Assembly (NCBI GenBank): GCA_024449915.1
Contig: JAMZAV010003144.1
Span: 62,001-126,000 of the forward strand
DNA: 64,000 bases
Origin: Sweltsa coloradensis
Taxonomy: Eukaryota > Arthropoda > Insecta > Plecoptera > Chloroperlidae
Direction: 5' to 3'
In this document: positions 34,060 to 44,340 of the stretch, piece by piece
How positions within the stretch are numbered: the stretch's first letter is position 1
Layout: every line of letters begins with the position of its first letter
Translations under genes and position numbers: made by a program
Notes under the pieces: model-generated
The model's input: only the letters and a program-made list of their open reading frames with translations
What the model was told of the DNA's origin: nothing
Database searches by the model: none

Positions 34060-34330
34060 CAAATTTTAACTGGTTATTTCGATAGCTCTAAAACCCAAGG
34101 TATGGCAGAATACTGTAAAAGGAGTAACTTAACTGCTACGGACATTGGCAGGCGTGAAGCATTCAGACAACCTAATACTGCCTTTGTTCGCGGTTCAAGC
34201 AAACCACACTTACAGCCTGTAATTAGGATGCAGCGAAGAAACTTATGAAATAAAACTCTGGGGACTCCAAGACACACTACCTGGATCTTGCGACAACATC
34301 AGAACTGACTAGTGAATGGCGACCAACACA
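34060..34330 (+). repeat. C module of the composite array, diverged copy
   Basis: GGACATTGGCAGGCGTGAAG and CTGCCTTTGTTCGCGGTTCA match the C module at 37490-37640, 44650-44810 and 54034-54180, with a deletion of about 21 bp. The frame reads TATDIGRREAFRQPNTAFVR, parallel to TTGIGRREAFR in the other copies. This is the most upstream recognised part of the array. Confidence 0.5.
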
Positions 34331-35989
34331 CACCTGTAACAGTAAAGACATTCAGGTGAAGCAAAATGCATCGACAATTACTGACGCACGACAGAAGACG
34401 GTCATGGCTACCCAGACCACAGCACCTCGCCTGAAGCCAATCTTTTAGATGAATTCTAAAAGCAAGTGATCGGTCAGATACTGATCAGGTGAACACCTTT
34501 AGATGACAATGCGGCATACACGCCGATACGCAACCCACGCCGCCAACCTTAAACCCCAACTGTGGTAATATTAAAATTAATCCAGAGTATAAACCAGTGG
34601 ACCATCAGCGCAGTGTTTTTGTGTTCTTTGAGTTATTTTGTGTTTCTAACGATCAACAATTGTTCAAAGACACTGGCTTAAAAATATACACATTTTCTGG
34701 AGTTTGAGGTGTATTTCCATTCCCTAACTGTGTTCATCATTTTCATACTCAATGTATCCAGGTAAGCTGGAAAAATGGATGAGTGGCTTTCTGTTAAAAG
34801 TGTCAGGTTTAATCGGAGCGCACTTAGCTACGAATAACATAGAAAAACTTACTTATTCATTATACTGAATTTTCCAAGCTAAGCTCTCAACTGGATGAGT
34901 GACTTAATGGTACAAAAAGTGTTGCAAATGGCTTACACACTTTGCTACGAATAATGTAGGGAACCTACTTATCACCATATTCACATCAACATCAATATCA
35001 AGTTCAAGGTCAAGTTTTTATTAATCCGTTGATTTATACAGGGTACAAATATAGATCTTGTCATCTGCCAAGCAAGCTCTTATGAGTCCAAAACTACTCA
35101 CTTAATTGCTTCTGATAACTCATTCAGACCGGAGAATCAGTCGGATTCAGAACAAACCGTTGTTTCAGAGTAGTTTTCTTATTCGTAAATATGAAGAGTC
35201 CAAGCATCACAACAACCCTAAAGTCCCTTCATACACCATCCGACTTGCATGCGTAACTTTGTGGGTACAAGCAAGACTGCAGATATATTGATAAATTGAA
35301 ATCAATGATATGATAATAATAAAACTAAAGAGTTGGCTTGACATGCCAAAATGCATGGCATGACGGTTTCAACCAGTCATTTTGTCGATTGTGAAGCATA
35401 GTTATGTATTTGAACTTCGAATTAGAAGTTCATCATTACATTATTTTTAGGCTTGTCTGGTGTAGTACTTGTAATAATACAGAGTGGATACACAATTTTT
35501 ATAGGCCTAGATGTAGTTGTCCGACAAAAAAGTAATATCACTTCATGTACTCCAGTACCTACTTATAGCCACAAAAGATGTTTGAAAATTATATAATATA
35601 TAGGCCGATAAGTAGGCCTAATTATCCAACAAAAATGTAATATCACTTGACTTAATGAATGCCTACTCGAATGTTTCTGAAGGAAAAGAAAGCCTCAATT
35701 CCCAAACATCAAAGTTGCGATCTTCAAGATCACTAAAGAAGAATTGCCGACGCCAGGTGACTCAGGAAGACAAATTCCCTGACAAAACTCGGGAAGAGTG
35801 AGTTGAAAGTGGTAATAGAAAGAGATTACTGTAGGCACTACCATTCTCCGATTCAATATCGGCGTATCGAGAGACCTTGATGTCACTGAAAATTTACATT
35901 GTTAGGACTAGAAGGAAGAAGACCTTGCAACTAGACCAGTAGAGAATACACTCATCATCAATTAATGAATTGGTGATAGTAACACAATG

Positions 35990-36345
35990 TGGCTCTTTCC
36001 TCCACACTACTGATAGGACTGACACTGAATAACTTTTGTTTAAGATTCCCATTCAAAACTACCTACTAAATTGCTTCTGATAATTCACGAAGAATTTTAG
36101 ATTTTTGACTCAAGCTTAAAAGTTTACAATTCCACTCGGCTTGTAAAAAAATCATCATAATAAGTAAAAAAAAGCGATCGACCTCTATCCAGATTACATT
36201 TTGCCACATCCAATACCAGTAATCAATATGTACAAATTCTTTAAACAACAAAGTGGAGACTAAATCTAAAGAAGAAGTTAGTCACATTTGTGATTATTTT
36301 TAATTATTTTTTAATTGAAAAGAATAATTTATGCCCTGGGAGATA
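35990..36345 (+). repeat. E- and B-like modules of the composite array, first unit
   Basis: CAAAACTACCTACTAAATTG near 36055 matches 45328 and 54725 (E module). AAGCGATCGACCTCTATCCA near 36171 and TTTTGCCACATCCAATACC match 44374-44430 and 53752-53800 (B module). Homology with the other units breaks near 36345 and resumes at about 37375. Confidence 0.55.
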
Positions 36346-37376
36346 TTGTCATGTATGAGGGATTATACCCTAATACATGGGACTATTAAGCAGGAAGATG
36401 TCACATTCATACGAGCCGTCGTAGTTACAACGGAAGTCACCCGGGTCATTGGCTGGAAACCACTAAACAATACGATGCAGCCCAGACCCCTACTCAGCAA
36501 TAAGACGGGCTATTTCACAATTATCACAGGCCTAAGGTTGATCAGGCAACGACCCATCACTCCGCTGACAAGGCATTGCATCACTTAATTAAGCGAGCGG
36601 CAATTGATCCCTGATCGGGCTATTAACTTGGAGACGGCATAGCCTGACGGAACGTACGGCGGTCGGCTAGCGTCAGGGATGAGCGGTGATTGGCGGAAAG
36701 CTAGCACGTGACTATTTGAATACTGGCGGTTGAAACCACGCAGAGACCGGGCGGGCTACGCTCGGGGCAGTTGATTTGAACCAGATCCGAGGCTAGGCGA
36801 GGGAGTTGGATCGAGCGTAAAGTGGGTAAACAGTGAAGACCAGGGGTGAACCAGTGAGATCTAAAGAGTACAGAAGACATGATAAACCAACATGGATTTA
36901 GCTATCTGAAGAGGCGAAGAGGGAACATCCAGAAAGATCCGGGAAGAAGAGGTCGGCGTCCGAGTCCGACCATCATTGGTCCAGTAGGGGGTCCAGACAG
37001 CCGTGCAGTCCGCCAGACTTACCAGAGTCCAGGGAGATCAATTAGTAAGTCACAATGTCACAGAATAATCAGTAGACTTGTAATAATTGGGATAACTGAA
37101 CCACGTTCCACCAGGGCATAATGCACAGGCTTAACCTCGCTAGGGTAAGAATAGGTTTGTTTATTTGCTACAATATATGCGTTTCCTTTGACTGAACTAC
37201 CAGCTTCTCAATGTGTGCTACCCATAACTAGCATCGCCCATCCATTATCCATGAACCCACGGTCCTGGTCTGTGGTAGGTACTTTAGGCCTAGGGAGCGA
37301 CGCTACTGCCCTCATTCTAGACACTCTGTTGGCATCCCCATCATATAGCCAAAGGGCCTAAATACCTATGCATGAC
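36346..37376. other. About 1-kb insertion in the first unit, with a CpG-rich core
   Basis: Relative to the B-C junctions at 44555 and 53930, this segment is extra. Its middle (about 36590-37050) is much richer in CpG than the surroundings and contains ATTGG boxes and CACGTGAC, so it looks promoter-like. The ends were not resolved as LTRs or inverted repeats. Confidence 0.45.
36879..37044 (+). CDS. Candidate first exon of an unknown basic protein
   Basis: The ATG opens MINQHGFSYLKRRRGNIQKD and continues through PGRRGRRPSPTIIGPVGG to a possible donor ATTA|GTAAGT at 37045. The product would be basic and low in complexity. It lies 150-250 bp downstream of a CpG-rich, CCAAT/E-box-containing stretch. 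No following exon was found and I recognise no family, so it may be a coincidental open frame inside an inserted element. Confidence 0.22.
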
Positions 37377-37800
37377 AGTATCACCATACCACCATCACAA
37401 TACGGGTGGACCACATCGTATACTCACCCAGAGAGTACCCTTGGTGACAAGGTATTGAACGACCACCAGAACCAGAAACATAGCGAGACCAACTTAAGCT
37501 GCATGTCTACTACGGGCATCGGCAGGCGCGAAGCATTCAGAAGTCTGCTATTCAAACAACCTACTACTGCCTTGGCCCGCGGTCCACGCAATACTAGTGT
37601 TCAGACGCTGAATATGTGCGCACCCTTATGACGTAAACACATAGCTCAACGGCAATGTTGCAATATTAAAGGTTATAAACTTTGCCCATGGCAGGAAGCA
37701 TCATGACAGAGAGCCTACATTGGACAAAGCCACAACAAAACGGCGACAGACGCTAAGGACATCGATGACGCACAATTGTCAATAACGTGGATCATCTTTG
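37377..37800 (+). repeat. C and D modules of the composite array, first unit
   Basis: It matches 44560-44945 and 53935-54310 closely, including CGGGCATCGGCAGGCGCGAA, CGCTGAATATGTGCGC and GTTGCAATATTAAAGGTTAT. The frame at 37368-37631 includes STTGIGRREAFRSLLFKQPT and stops after NMCAPL. The same frame is open in the other copies. Confidence 0.6.
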
Positions 37801-37903
37801 GATTCTTCCAGGGTCCTTAGCCAAACATGGTAAGAAAATATATTTATCTACATTTCTTTACAATAGGGTGTAACATTTCATATTTCACAACTAATAAATA
37901 ATT

Positions 37904-38177
37904 ACATGTTTTATTTATCGGGTTGTTTCGTAGCGGTGGTAGTGATATCTTTCTGTCGACGTTTCGAAGACCATGTTATCTTCTTCTTCAGGACTTGAAA
38001 TATGATATATGAAGTTTGTGAAATTCCTCTTGTTTCTTGTTATTGTTTTTTCTATTGTTACTATTAAAGTTTTTTGATTGGTTTACCTAAATAAGCTTCC
38101 TAAATTCACTGTCAGATTATCATTTGCTAGACAACTTTCCTATTTCGTAGTCTTCCACCCCAGACATCTTCCTCTTG
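37904..38177 (-). repeat. Left 274-bp inverted arm of Penelope-like element
   Basis: This is the reverse complement of 38736-39009, of equal length and near-perfect identity. It therefore contains an antisense copy of the element's C-terminal codons, 3' UTR and hammerhead-like motif (minus strand, 37955-37994). The first 33 codons of the open frame starting at 38078 are an antisense artefact of this arm. Confidence 0.85.
37955..37994 (-). ncRNA. Hammerhead ribozyme-like motif, mirrored copy
   Basis: This is the exact mirror of 38919-38958 in the left inverted arm, with core GTTTCGAAGA...TCTTCAG read on the plus strand. It could act only in a transcript from the minus strand. Confidence 0.45.
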
Positions 38178-38792
38178 TAGTAAGTAGGTTACTGAGAAAA
38201 AAGAACATCAAGACAAGTTTCTGTACAGATAGGAAAATAAGCTCTTTCATTCGACCCGTTAAGGATTCTAATAAATTTGACAGTCGTGGAATTTACAAGG
38301 TACCATGTGAATGTGGAGATGTGTATATTGGAGAGACCGGGAGAAAAATATCAACCAGATTAAAGGAGCATGAACGACACATACGACTGGGTTTAGCAGC
38401 AAAGGCAATTCGAGATGATAGAGGAGTAAATGATTTGCAAAGACATCAACGCCTGTCTGCTGTAGCTGATCACGCATTAGAATTGGATCATAAAATTCTA
38501 TTTGATCAAACGTCAGTTTTGTTCAAGGTAGATTCAGCAGTGCCACGAGTAGTTAGGGAGGCAATAGAAATTAAAAAAACATCCCAACAACTTCAACAGG
38601 GATCACTGTTTTGTCCTCAGCCATGCATGGGATCCTGTTCTAAAGTCAGTCACTAAACTAGAAACAGTACAGTGTAAAGAAATCAAACCTATTGAGGAAG
38701 TTATCATAGACCCAGTCCAAGGGATTGTGCCGGTTCAAGAGGAAGATGTCTGGGGTGGAAGACTACGAAATAGGAAAGTTGTCTAGCAAATG
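38178..38792 (+). pseudogene. Penelope-like element, GIY-YIG endonuclease domain and C-terminus
   Basis: Penelope-like elements encode a reverse transcriptase with a C-terminal GIY-YIG nuclease that nicks target DNA. Here only the C-terminal part remains. FDSRGIYKVPCECGDVYIGE carries the GIY...YIG pair, followed by TGRKISTRLKEHERHIRLG with the catalytic arginine region and H, then SAVADHALELDHKI and VVREAIEIKK, where the conserved H and E fall. The frame shifts near 38625; the continuation WDPVLKSVTKLETVQ runs to TAG at 38790-38792 and ends GGRLRNRKVV. The RT domain is absent, so the copy is dead. It is inserted into the D module of the composite array. Confidence 0.85.
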
Positions 38793-39009
38793 ATAATCTG
38801 ACAGTGAATTTAGGAAGCTTATTTAGGTTAACCAATCAAAAAACTTTAATAGTAACAATAGAAAAAACAATAACAAGAAACAAGAGGAATTTCACAAACT
38901 TCATATATCATATTTCAAGTCCTGAAGAAGAAGATAACATGGTCTTCGAAACGTCGACAGAAAGATATCACTACCACCGCTACGAAACAACCCGATAAAT
39001 AAAACATGT
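38736..39009 (+). repeat. Right 274-bp inverted arm of Penelope-like element
   Basis: It holds the end of the coding region, the 3' UTR and a hammerhead-like core, and is the sense counterpart of 37904-38177. The outer end is AAATAAAACATGT. The 558-bp spacer between arms is the endonuclease region. Confidence 0.85.
38919..38958 (+). ncRNA. Hammerhead ribozyme-like motif in Penelope arm
   Basis: In order: GTC (38919-38921), the core CTGAAGA fitting CUGANGA (38922-38928), one extra A, GAAGA paired with TCTTC around an 8-nt loop (stem II), GAAAC (38948-38952), GTC with C38955 as the expected cleavage base, then GAC, which pairs with the first GTC as stem I. Stem III would be only AC/GU. Hammerheads of this minimal type are known in Penelope elements. 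Activity of this copy is uncertain. Confidence 0.5.
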
Positions 39010-40330
39010 CATCAACGGGTAGCGAGACATTTAAAAGTTTTAATAAATAATTAGTTTATTTATAATATCAGTCAGTATAAAACATTCATTCATGAACATT
39101 CAAACAGTGGAATAACCGCGCGTAGTTTTTATCAATATCTTTGTCGACCTACAGCAGTGCGCAATCTTATCAACCGAACCCTGGCGCATCGATCTCCAGA
39201 CAGTGCTGCATTCTTGTATCAAACTTATAAACTATTTCGTCATGCTCGACTTTTACCAACTAACCAAATACGTCAAAACAGCTGTAAGCAAGCCTACATC
39301 GACAAATTTCTTACTGTGACACCACCAAATTTCTAGAACATTCCAAATTGCATCAGACAGTGAAATCTTCTGGAATCCGCAAACTCATTGCGTATTGCGT
39401 CCCCATTCTGTGAGAAACTACAGAGGCGAGAGGATCGTCAGTCGTTCTGTTGGATCATGGCTTGAGTGAGCCACACCTAGGCTAAGGCCTACACAACTGG
39501 GGGATGGTTCTTCCTAGGTTCGTAACACCTCTGTTCGAAAATCCACAGTAAACATTCAACGGACATTCTACATATAATCTACATACATACGATATACTAC
39601 AAGAACTTGTAAGTAAAGGGAAACGGTATTCTTCCTTGGGGAACACTCATTGTTCTAATCGTCTACGAAAATATTCTACAATCTACATAAAAACTACATA
39701 AAATACATTAAACAACAACAACAAACGACAACAGAAATGGTAATGTAAAGACATTATATTATTATAATTACAACAACGTAAAACAACTTTAATTCGTGTG
39801 AATAGGCAAGGCCTAACTCTTGCGTCACACATACCGATTGCTACGACACAAACTAAAAACATTGACGTTACAAACTTTTCTAAATATTCAAAACTGACTC
39901 TTTTAAATGCCTAAGTGCATGATTGAACATAAAAAACTTGAATCTCTAACTTGTAAAACTTAAGCATAAAGTGCCTTATAATTTTAAAAGGGTATATTTC
40001 TTTGTATGTAATTGTTCTGTCATTTAAAATAACTGACAGGTCTTTTCTTGTGTATAATTTTGTATCTTGTGTTAATTCAATACACTTGTCAATTTAAATT
40101 TTAGTGTAACCCTTCATTGTATTTGCTCCCTGTTCACTCACATTGCATTTCCCAATTATGTATTAACATTAAGATCAACTGTGGTACCAAAAGTGTTCTA
40201 CCGACTGACAGACAGGGCAACTGTTAGTGTTTTTCTTTGTATTTTAATTATTTATTTGTAATTGTATTTGTGAATTAGGCCGCTTGTAATTCTACAAGGG
40301 AATGTTCCCCAAGTATAAATAAAACTTTAT
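39010..40330. other. Remainder of insertion region in first unit
   Basis: No gene was recognised. The text is AT-rich with ACA/AAC repeats (39710-39740) and a T-rich part at 39970-40300 ending CAAGTATAAATAAAACTTTA. I could not match it to the other composite units, so it is probably additional inserted DNA. Confidence 0.35.
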
Positions 40331-40640
40331 TCAATTGAGCGAAAAAATTCAGAACAAGAAGTAAAGAGAGGGGGGGAGTGGCTATCCCACCAGAAAGTTT
40401 TCAACTTTAAAAGCCTGTACCATTCACCTGAACCAACTTAGTAAATGTGTGACTCGCTCATTGAATTGTAAAGTCAGTTTCCTTGGCCAAAACATTTCAT
40501 TCTTTGAATTTTCAGTGTTTAATTTCATAGTTCTGGATAATTTGTTTCATTGTTGAAGACGAGTGTTGATATCAACGATTGTCAAAATTGCGCAATCCAT
40601 AATCCATCCCTAAGCCCAACAGTTAAGAGGCAAAGACTTA
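40331..40640 (+). repeat. G module of the composite array, first unit
   Basis: CCACCAGAAAGTTTTCAACT, ACTTAGTAAATGTGTGACTC and GTGTTGATATCAACGATTGT match 46190-46520 and 55440-55770. It marks the end of the first unit; CAACAGTTAAGAGGC at its edge equals the G-A junction at 55770. Confidence 0.6.
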
Positions 40641-40740
40641 AGAATTAAGTCCATCTCTTACCTAGGACCCTAGTTGTAACAATTGGCTTGTTCACGCAAA
40701 GCTCCACGCAGATCGCGCCACTGCACTAACCCCCAAAACC

Positions 40741-40793
40741 AGGGTCCACTAGATACTTATTCCGAGCTGCTTGTTAGGTATCTAGTGGACCCT
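40741..40793. repeat. 53-bp palindrome (minimal TIR remnant)
   Basis: AGGGTCCACTAGATAC at 40741-40756 is perfectly inverted at 40778-40793, around a 21-nt loop. It looks like a hairpin or an element reduced to its two ends. Confidence 0.6.
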
Positions 40794-41594
40794 GCCCTAA
40801 GACCGTGGCGGTGTTTGAAATAAACTATGTATAGCAGGCTCTGCATTGTCAAATCTGTATGCTTCCTAGATTGTTTGTTTACGTATTGTTTTACCATTCC
40901 TTCTTTAATCAATGGTTTTACGTAAGTAGTCGTACGGCCTATTTTCAAGTAATTTTATTCAATAGCATATTTTGTTTGTTTAAACTTTTAAACAATGAAA
41001 ACGTGAACGATAGGAAAATTAAAATAAGAGCTGAAAGCACATGGCGCCGTTGAAGTCTAAACCTGGGGCCTAGGCCTAGCACTGTTATTGAGATTAGACC
41101 TAGGCCTACTTGGAATAAGGCTACTAAGGACTAGGGCCTAGGCTTTTCTTCAGCATTAGATGTAGACCTAGGCATATCAATATCATGGTATTATAAATTA
41201 GCAAGTATAGGCCTAGGCCCTACTTGCATACGCCTCAGCAAAGCCTAGGGCTTAGTCCTAGCCAGTGTTGATTTGTTGACATGAGAGAGGTTACGTAGGC
41301 AGGAGGCCGAATAAAGACACAATTGTCAGTATATTATGTGTGATTGTATTTATTTGTAGTAATAAACACGACAGTATGCCCTCCTCTCTCCTTACACGAA
41401 TACACACAGCAATTGGGCATTTTGCTTTCAACATAAACCTATGCAAACTGACAGTAAAAACAGTAGGCTGCTGACAGCTATGAGCAGCCATGACACCCGC
41501 AAGTTGGGCTATCACCGCCGTCTACACTCTACATCCGCCTTTACAGGCATCCAGACGGCGGTGGGGGGTTAGTACAATAGCGCAGCGTGGTGAG

Positions 41595-42350
41595 TAAAAG
41601 TCGCAGTGAACAAGCCAATTGGCACAAACACAATAATTGATATTGATTTGCCTCTAAAGCCTGCCATTAAGGATATGACACTGAACATAATTGATCAGAG
41701 ACCTATCACAAACAGTGTAATGTATGCTCTGCTAGTCATTAAAACTCCACAGCCTGATTTTTCAGTGGCCGATGACGGAACCAGTTTTTTTTATGAAAGT
41801 AGAGGATTTCTCAGATCGTGTAAAGACATCCTTACAAATACGAGTTGGAAAACTGAAAAGCATCAACAGCAAGAGCTCGCCTACTATGGGCATCGGCAGG
41901 CGCTAGGCATTCAGAAGTCCGCTAGTCGGACAACCTACTTCTACCTTAACCCACGGTCCGAGCCTAGCAATCATGATTCTTTTCTTGCTACACACAGAAC
42001 AAGCAATGCAGCCAATAAAATGACATGCAAATAATTGCTAACAACAATATGGATTCCTGTTGTTTCGTCGGAATTATGTGATCTTGGTAATTCTTATCAA
42101 TGTGATTTAAAATGGAGAAAAGTACAATTTTATTTATTAAAATGTTGTCAAGAAGTTCTGCAGCAATATTATTGTCCACATTTTATGTGTCCTATTGTGT
42201 CCAATATAGGCAGACACCGACTAAAGGCTACCAACAAGTCACCAAGATTTAATAATGGTCGAGATTTAAAAAAGGTGACATCAAAAGTGCAGCCTATTTT
42301 GAAAGATGAAACGAGACATGTGATGTGAAATTACAGTAAACCATGGTCAG
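41595..42350 (+). repeat. A module of the composite array, second unit
   Basis: It matches 50430-51170 and 55790-56500. Landmarks are ATTGATTTGCCT, TTTTTCAGTG, GAAAGTAGAGGATTT, ACGAGTTGGAAAACTGAAA and GGCATCGGCAGGCGCTA. Two overlapping frames are partly open. One gives the 142-codon frame at 41606-42034 (SFFYESRGFLRSCKDILTNT), while the alternative contains FFMKVED-type and TMGIGRR peptides parallel to the C module. TTTTTCAG|TGG before the conserved part resembles a splice acceptor, so this may descend from an exon. Stops and frame breaks differ between copies. No known domain was recognised. Confidence 0.5.
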
Positions 42351-42994
42351 TAATTTAAAAATTACAAATTGAAATTTTACAATTTACGGTGCCAGTTTAA
42401 GGAAAAATGTTTGGGCATTTATTCAGCGCCGGTAGAGTAAGTGATGGTAAGTGGGATTAATTATATAAAAACTATGTGCATCTACACTTGAGTAATCAAT
42501 TTTCAAGTGTGGTGTGGTGGAAGGATGCACATACAGGCGCACACACTTAAGTTAAGTGGTAAGTGTGCAACGTGGCTTGATAGTATAGCTAATGCGTTTA
42601 AGTCGATTGGTTATAGGCTTAACAGCCTCCTACTATTGAGCCAGTGGGCACAATGTATCACTAATAATATGTTCTATGACCTCAATTGTTCTCTGAAATT
42701 GGGATTTATAAGCGAAAAATCAAACAATGCGTACCTAGTATTGTATTTTTAACATGTGTGTGGCAGTACAGGCCACTTCAAGTTTTTGCATTAAATTTAC
42801 TTTTTTAGCAACATCAATTTAAAAATTTGTAGGCCTACAGCAGGCCAATTTGTAAACGGGAAACCACCAAGAAAAGGTCTTACCATTAGGTGGGATGTAG
42901 ACAACAAGCAACTTTCGGCACCATAAAAACTACAGTGTGAAACAGTATTCATTCAGGATTTTATATTCTCACGAATGAGGTAGAAAAAAAAATT

Positions 42995-43002
42995 TATAAA
43001 AG
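42995..43002 (+). promoter_or_regulatory. TATA-like box before the ZF minisatellite
   Basis: TATAAAAG followed by GTGATCATTCTGCGATATTA is conserved at 53406 (TATAAAAG, GTGATCAATCTGCAATATTA) in the next unit, about 60-80 bp before the first minisatellite repeat. Conservation may simply reflect unit duplication. Confidence 0.25.
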
Positions 43003-43067
43003 GTGATCATTCTGCGATATTACACTGTAAAACTATCGCCCATTGTTCTCAGAGGTACAAACTATTA

Positions 43068-44340
43068 GGGACGTAAAGAGCCACATAAGTGTCCGAATGT
43101 GGCAAGACTGTACAACAAAATCAGGTGTTAATACCTTGTCGTAAAGAGCCACACAAGTGTCCAAATGTAGCAAGACTGTACAACATCAGATGTTACTACC
43201 TGGACGAAAAGAGCCACACAAGTGTCCGAATGTTGCAATACAGTACAACAAAATCAGGTGTTACTACCTTGTCGTAAAGAGCCACACAAGTGTCCGAATG
43301 TGGCAAGACTGTACAACCAGATGTTACTACCTGGACGTAAAGAGCCACACAAGTGTCCGAATGTGGCAAAGAGAGTACAACCAGATGTTACTACCTGGAC
43401 GTAAAGAGCAAAACAAGTGTCCGAATGTAGCAAGAGAGTACAACCAGATGTTACTACCTGGACGTAAAGAGCAACACAAGTGTCCGAATGTTGCAAGAGA
43501 GTACAACCAGATGTTACTACCTGGACGTAAAGAGCCACACAAGTGTCCAAATGTTGCAAGAGAGTACAACCAGGTGTTACTACCTGGACGTAAAGAGCCA
43601 CACAAGTGTCCGAATGTTGCAAGAGAGTACAACCAGATGTTACTACCTGGACGTAAAGAGCCACACAAGTGTCCGAATGTTGCAAGAGAGTACAACCAGA
43701 TGTTACTACCTGGACGTAAAGAGCCACACAAGTGTCCGAATGTTGCAATACAGTACAACCAGATGTTACTACCTGGACAAAAAAAGAGCCACACAAGTGT
43801 CCGAATGTGGCAAGGTAAACAATAAAATCAGGTGTTATTACCTGGACGAAAAGAGCCACACAAGTGTCTAAATGCAGCAAGACATTCAACAATATCAGGC
43901 GTTGCTACCTGGACGTAAAGATCCACACAAGTGCACAAAATGAAGCAAGATGTTCAACAAAATCAGGTGTTGCTACCTGGACGCAAAGAGCCACACAAGT
44001 GTCCGGACGTGGCCATGCAGTACAAAAACATCAAAGTATTTCGACCTGGACAAAAAGAACCACACAAGTGTCTAAATGTAGCAATACGTTCAACAAAATC
44101 AGGTGTTGCTACCTGGACGTAAAGAGCCACACAAGTGCACAAAATGTAGCAAGATGTTCAACAAAATCAGGTGTTGCTACCTGGACGTAAAGAGCCACAC
44201 AAGTGTCCGAACGTGGCCATGCAGTACAGAAAAATCCAAGTATTTCGACCTGGACAAAAAGAACCACACAAGTGTCTAAATGTAGCAAGACGTTTGACAA
44301 AATCTGTGTTACTACCTGAACGTAAAGATCCCAAATGTAG
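43068..44340 (+). repeat. ZF minisatellite, clean copy with 63-bp core units
   Basis: Starts of GTACAACCAG fall at 43375, 43438, 43501, 43564, 43627, 43690 and 43753, exactly 63 bp apart; flanking units vary in length. Each unit holds GGACGTAAAGAGCCACACAA then GTGTCCGAATGTTGCAAG. At 44128-44165 a less altered unit reads RKEPHKCTKCSKMFNK, the linker and first half of a C2H2 zinc finger with its Cys pair; most units lack one base between the cysteines and all lack the paired histidines. It therefore appears derived from zinc-finger coding sequence but is not coding now. Because 63 is divisible by three and the unit lacks stops in several frames, long overlapping open frames arise on both strands (43157-43825 plus, 43254-43892 minus). 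I do not call them genes. Confidence 0.8.

Noticed and set aside
43157..43825. 222-codon open frame as a repeat-containing protein gene
   Set aside because: Equivalent frames exist on both strands because the 63-bp unit lacks stops. There is no start context, and the finger residues are broken.
43068..44340. CRISPR array
   Set aside because: The repeats are direct and contiguous, without unique spacers, in a eukaryotic genome.
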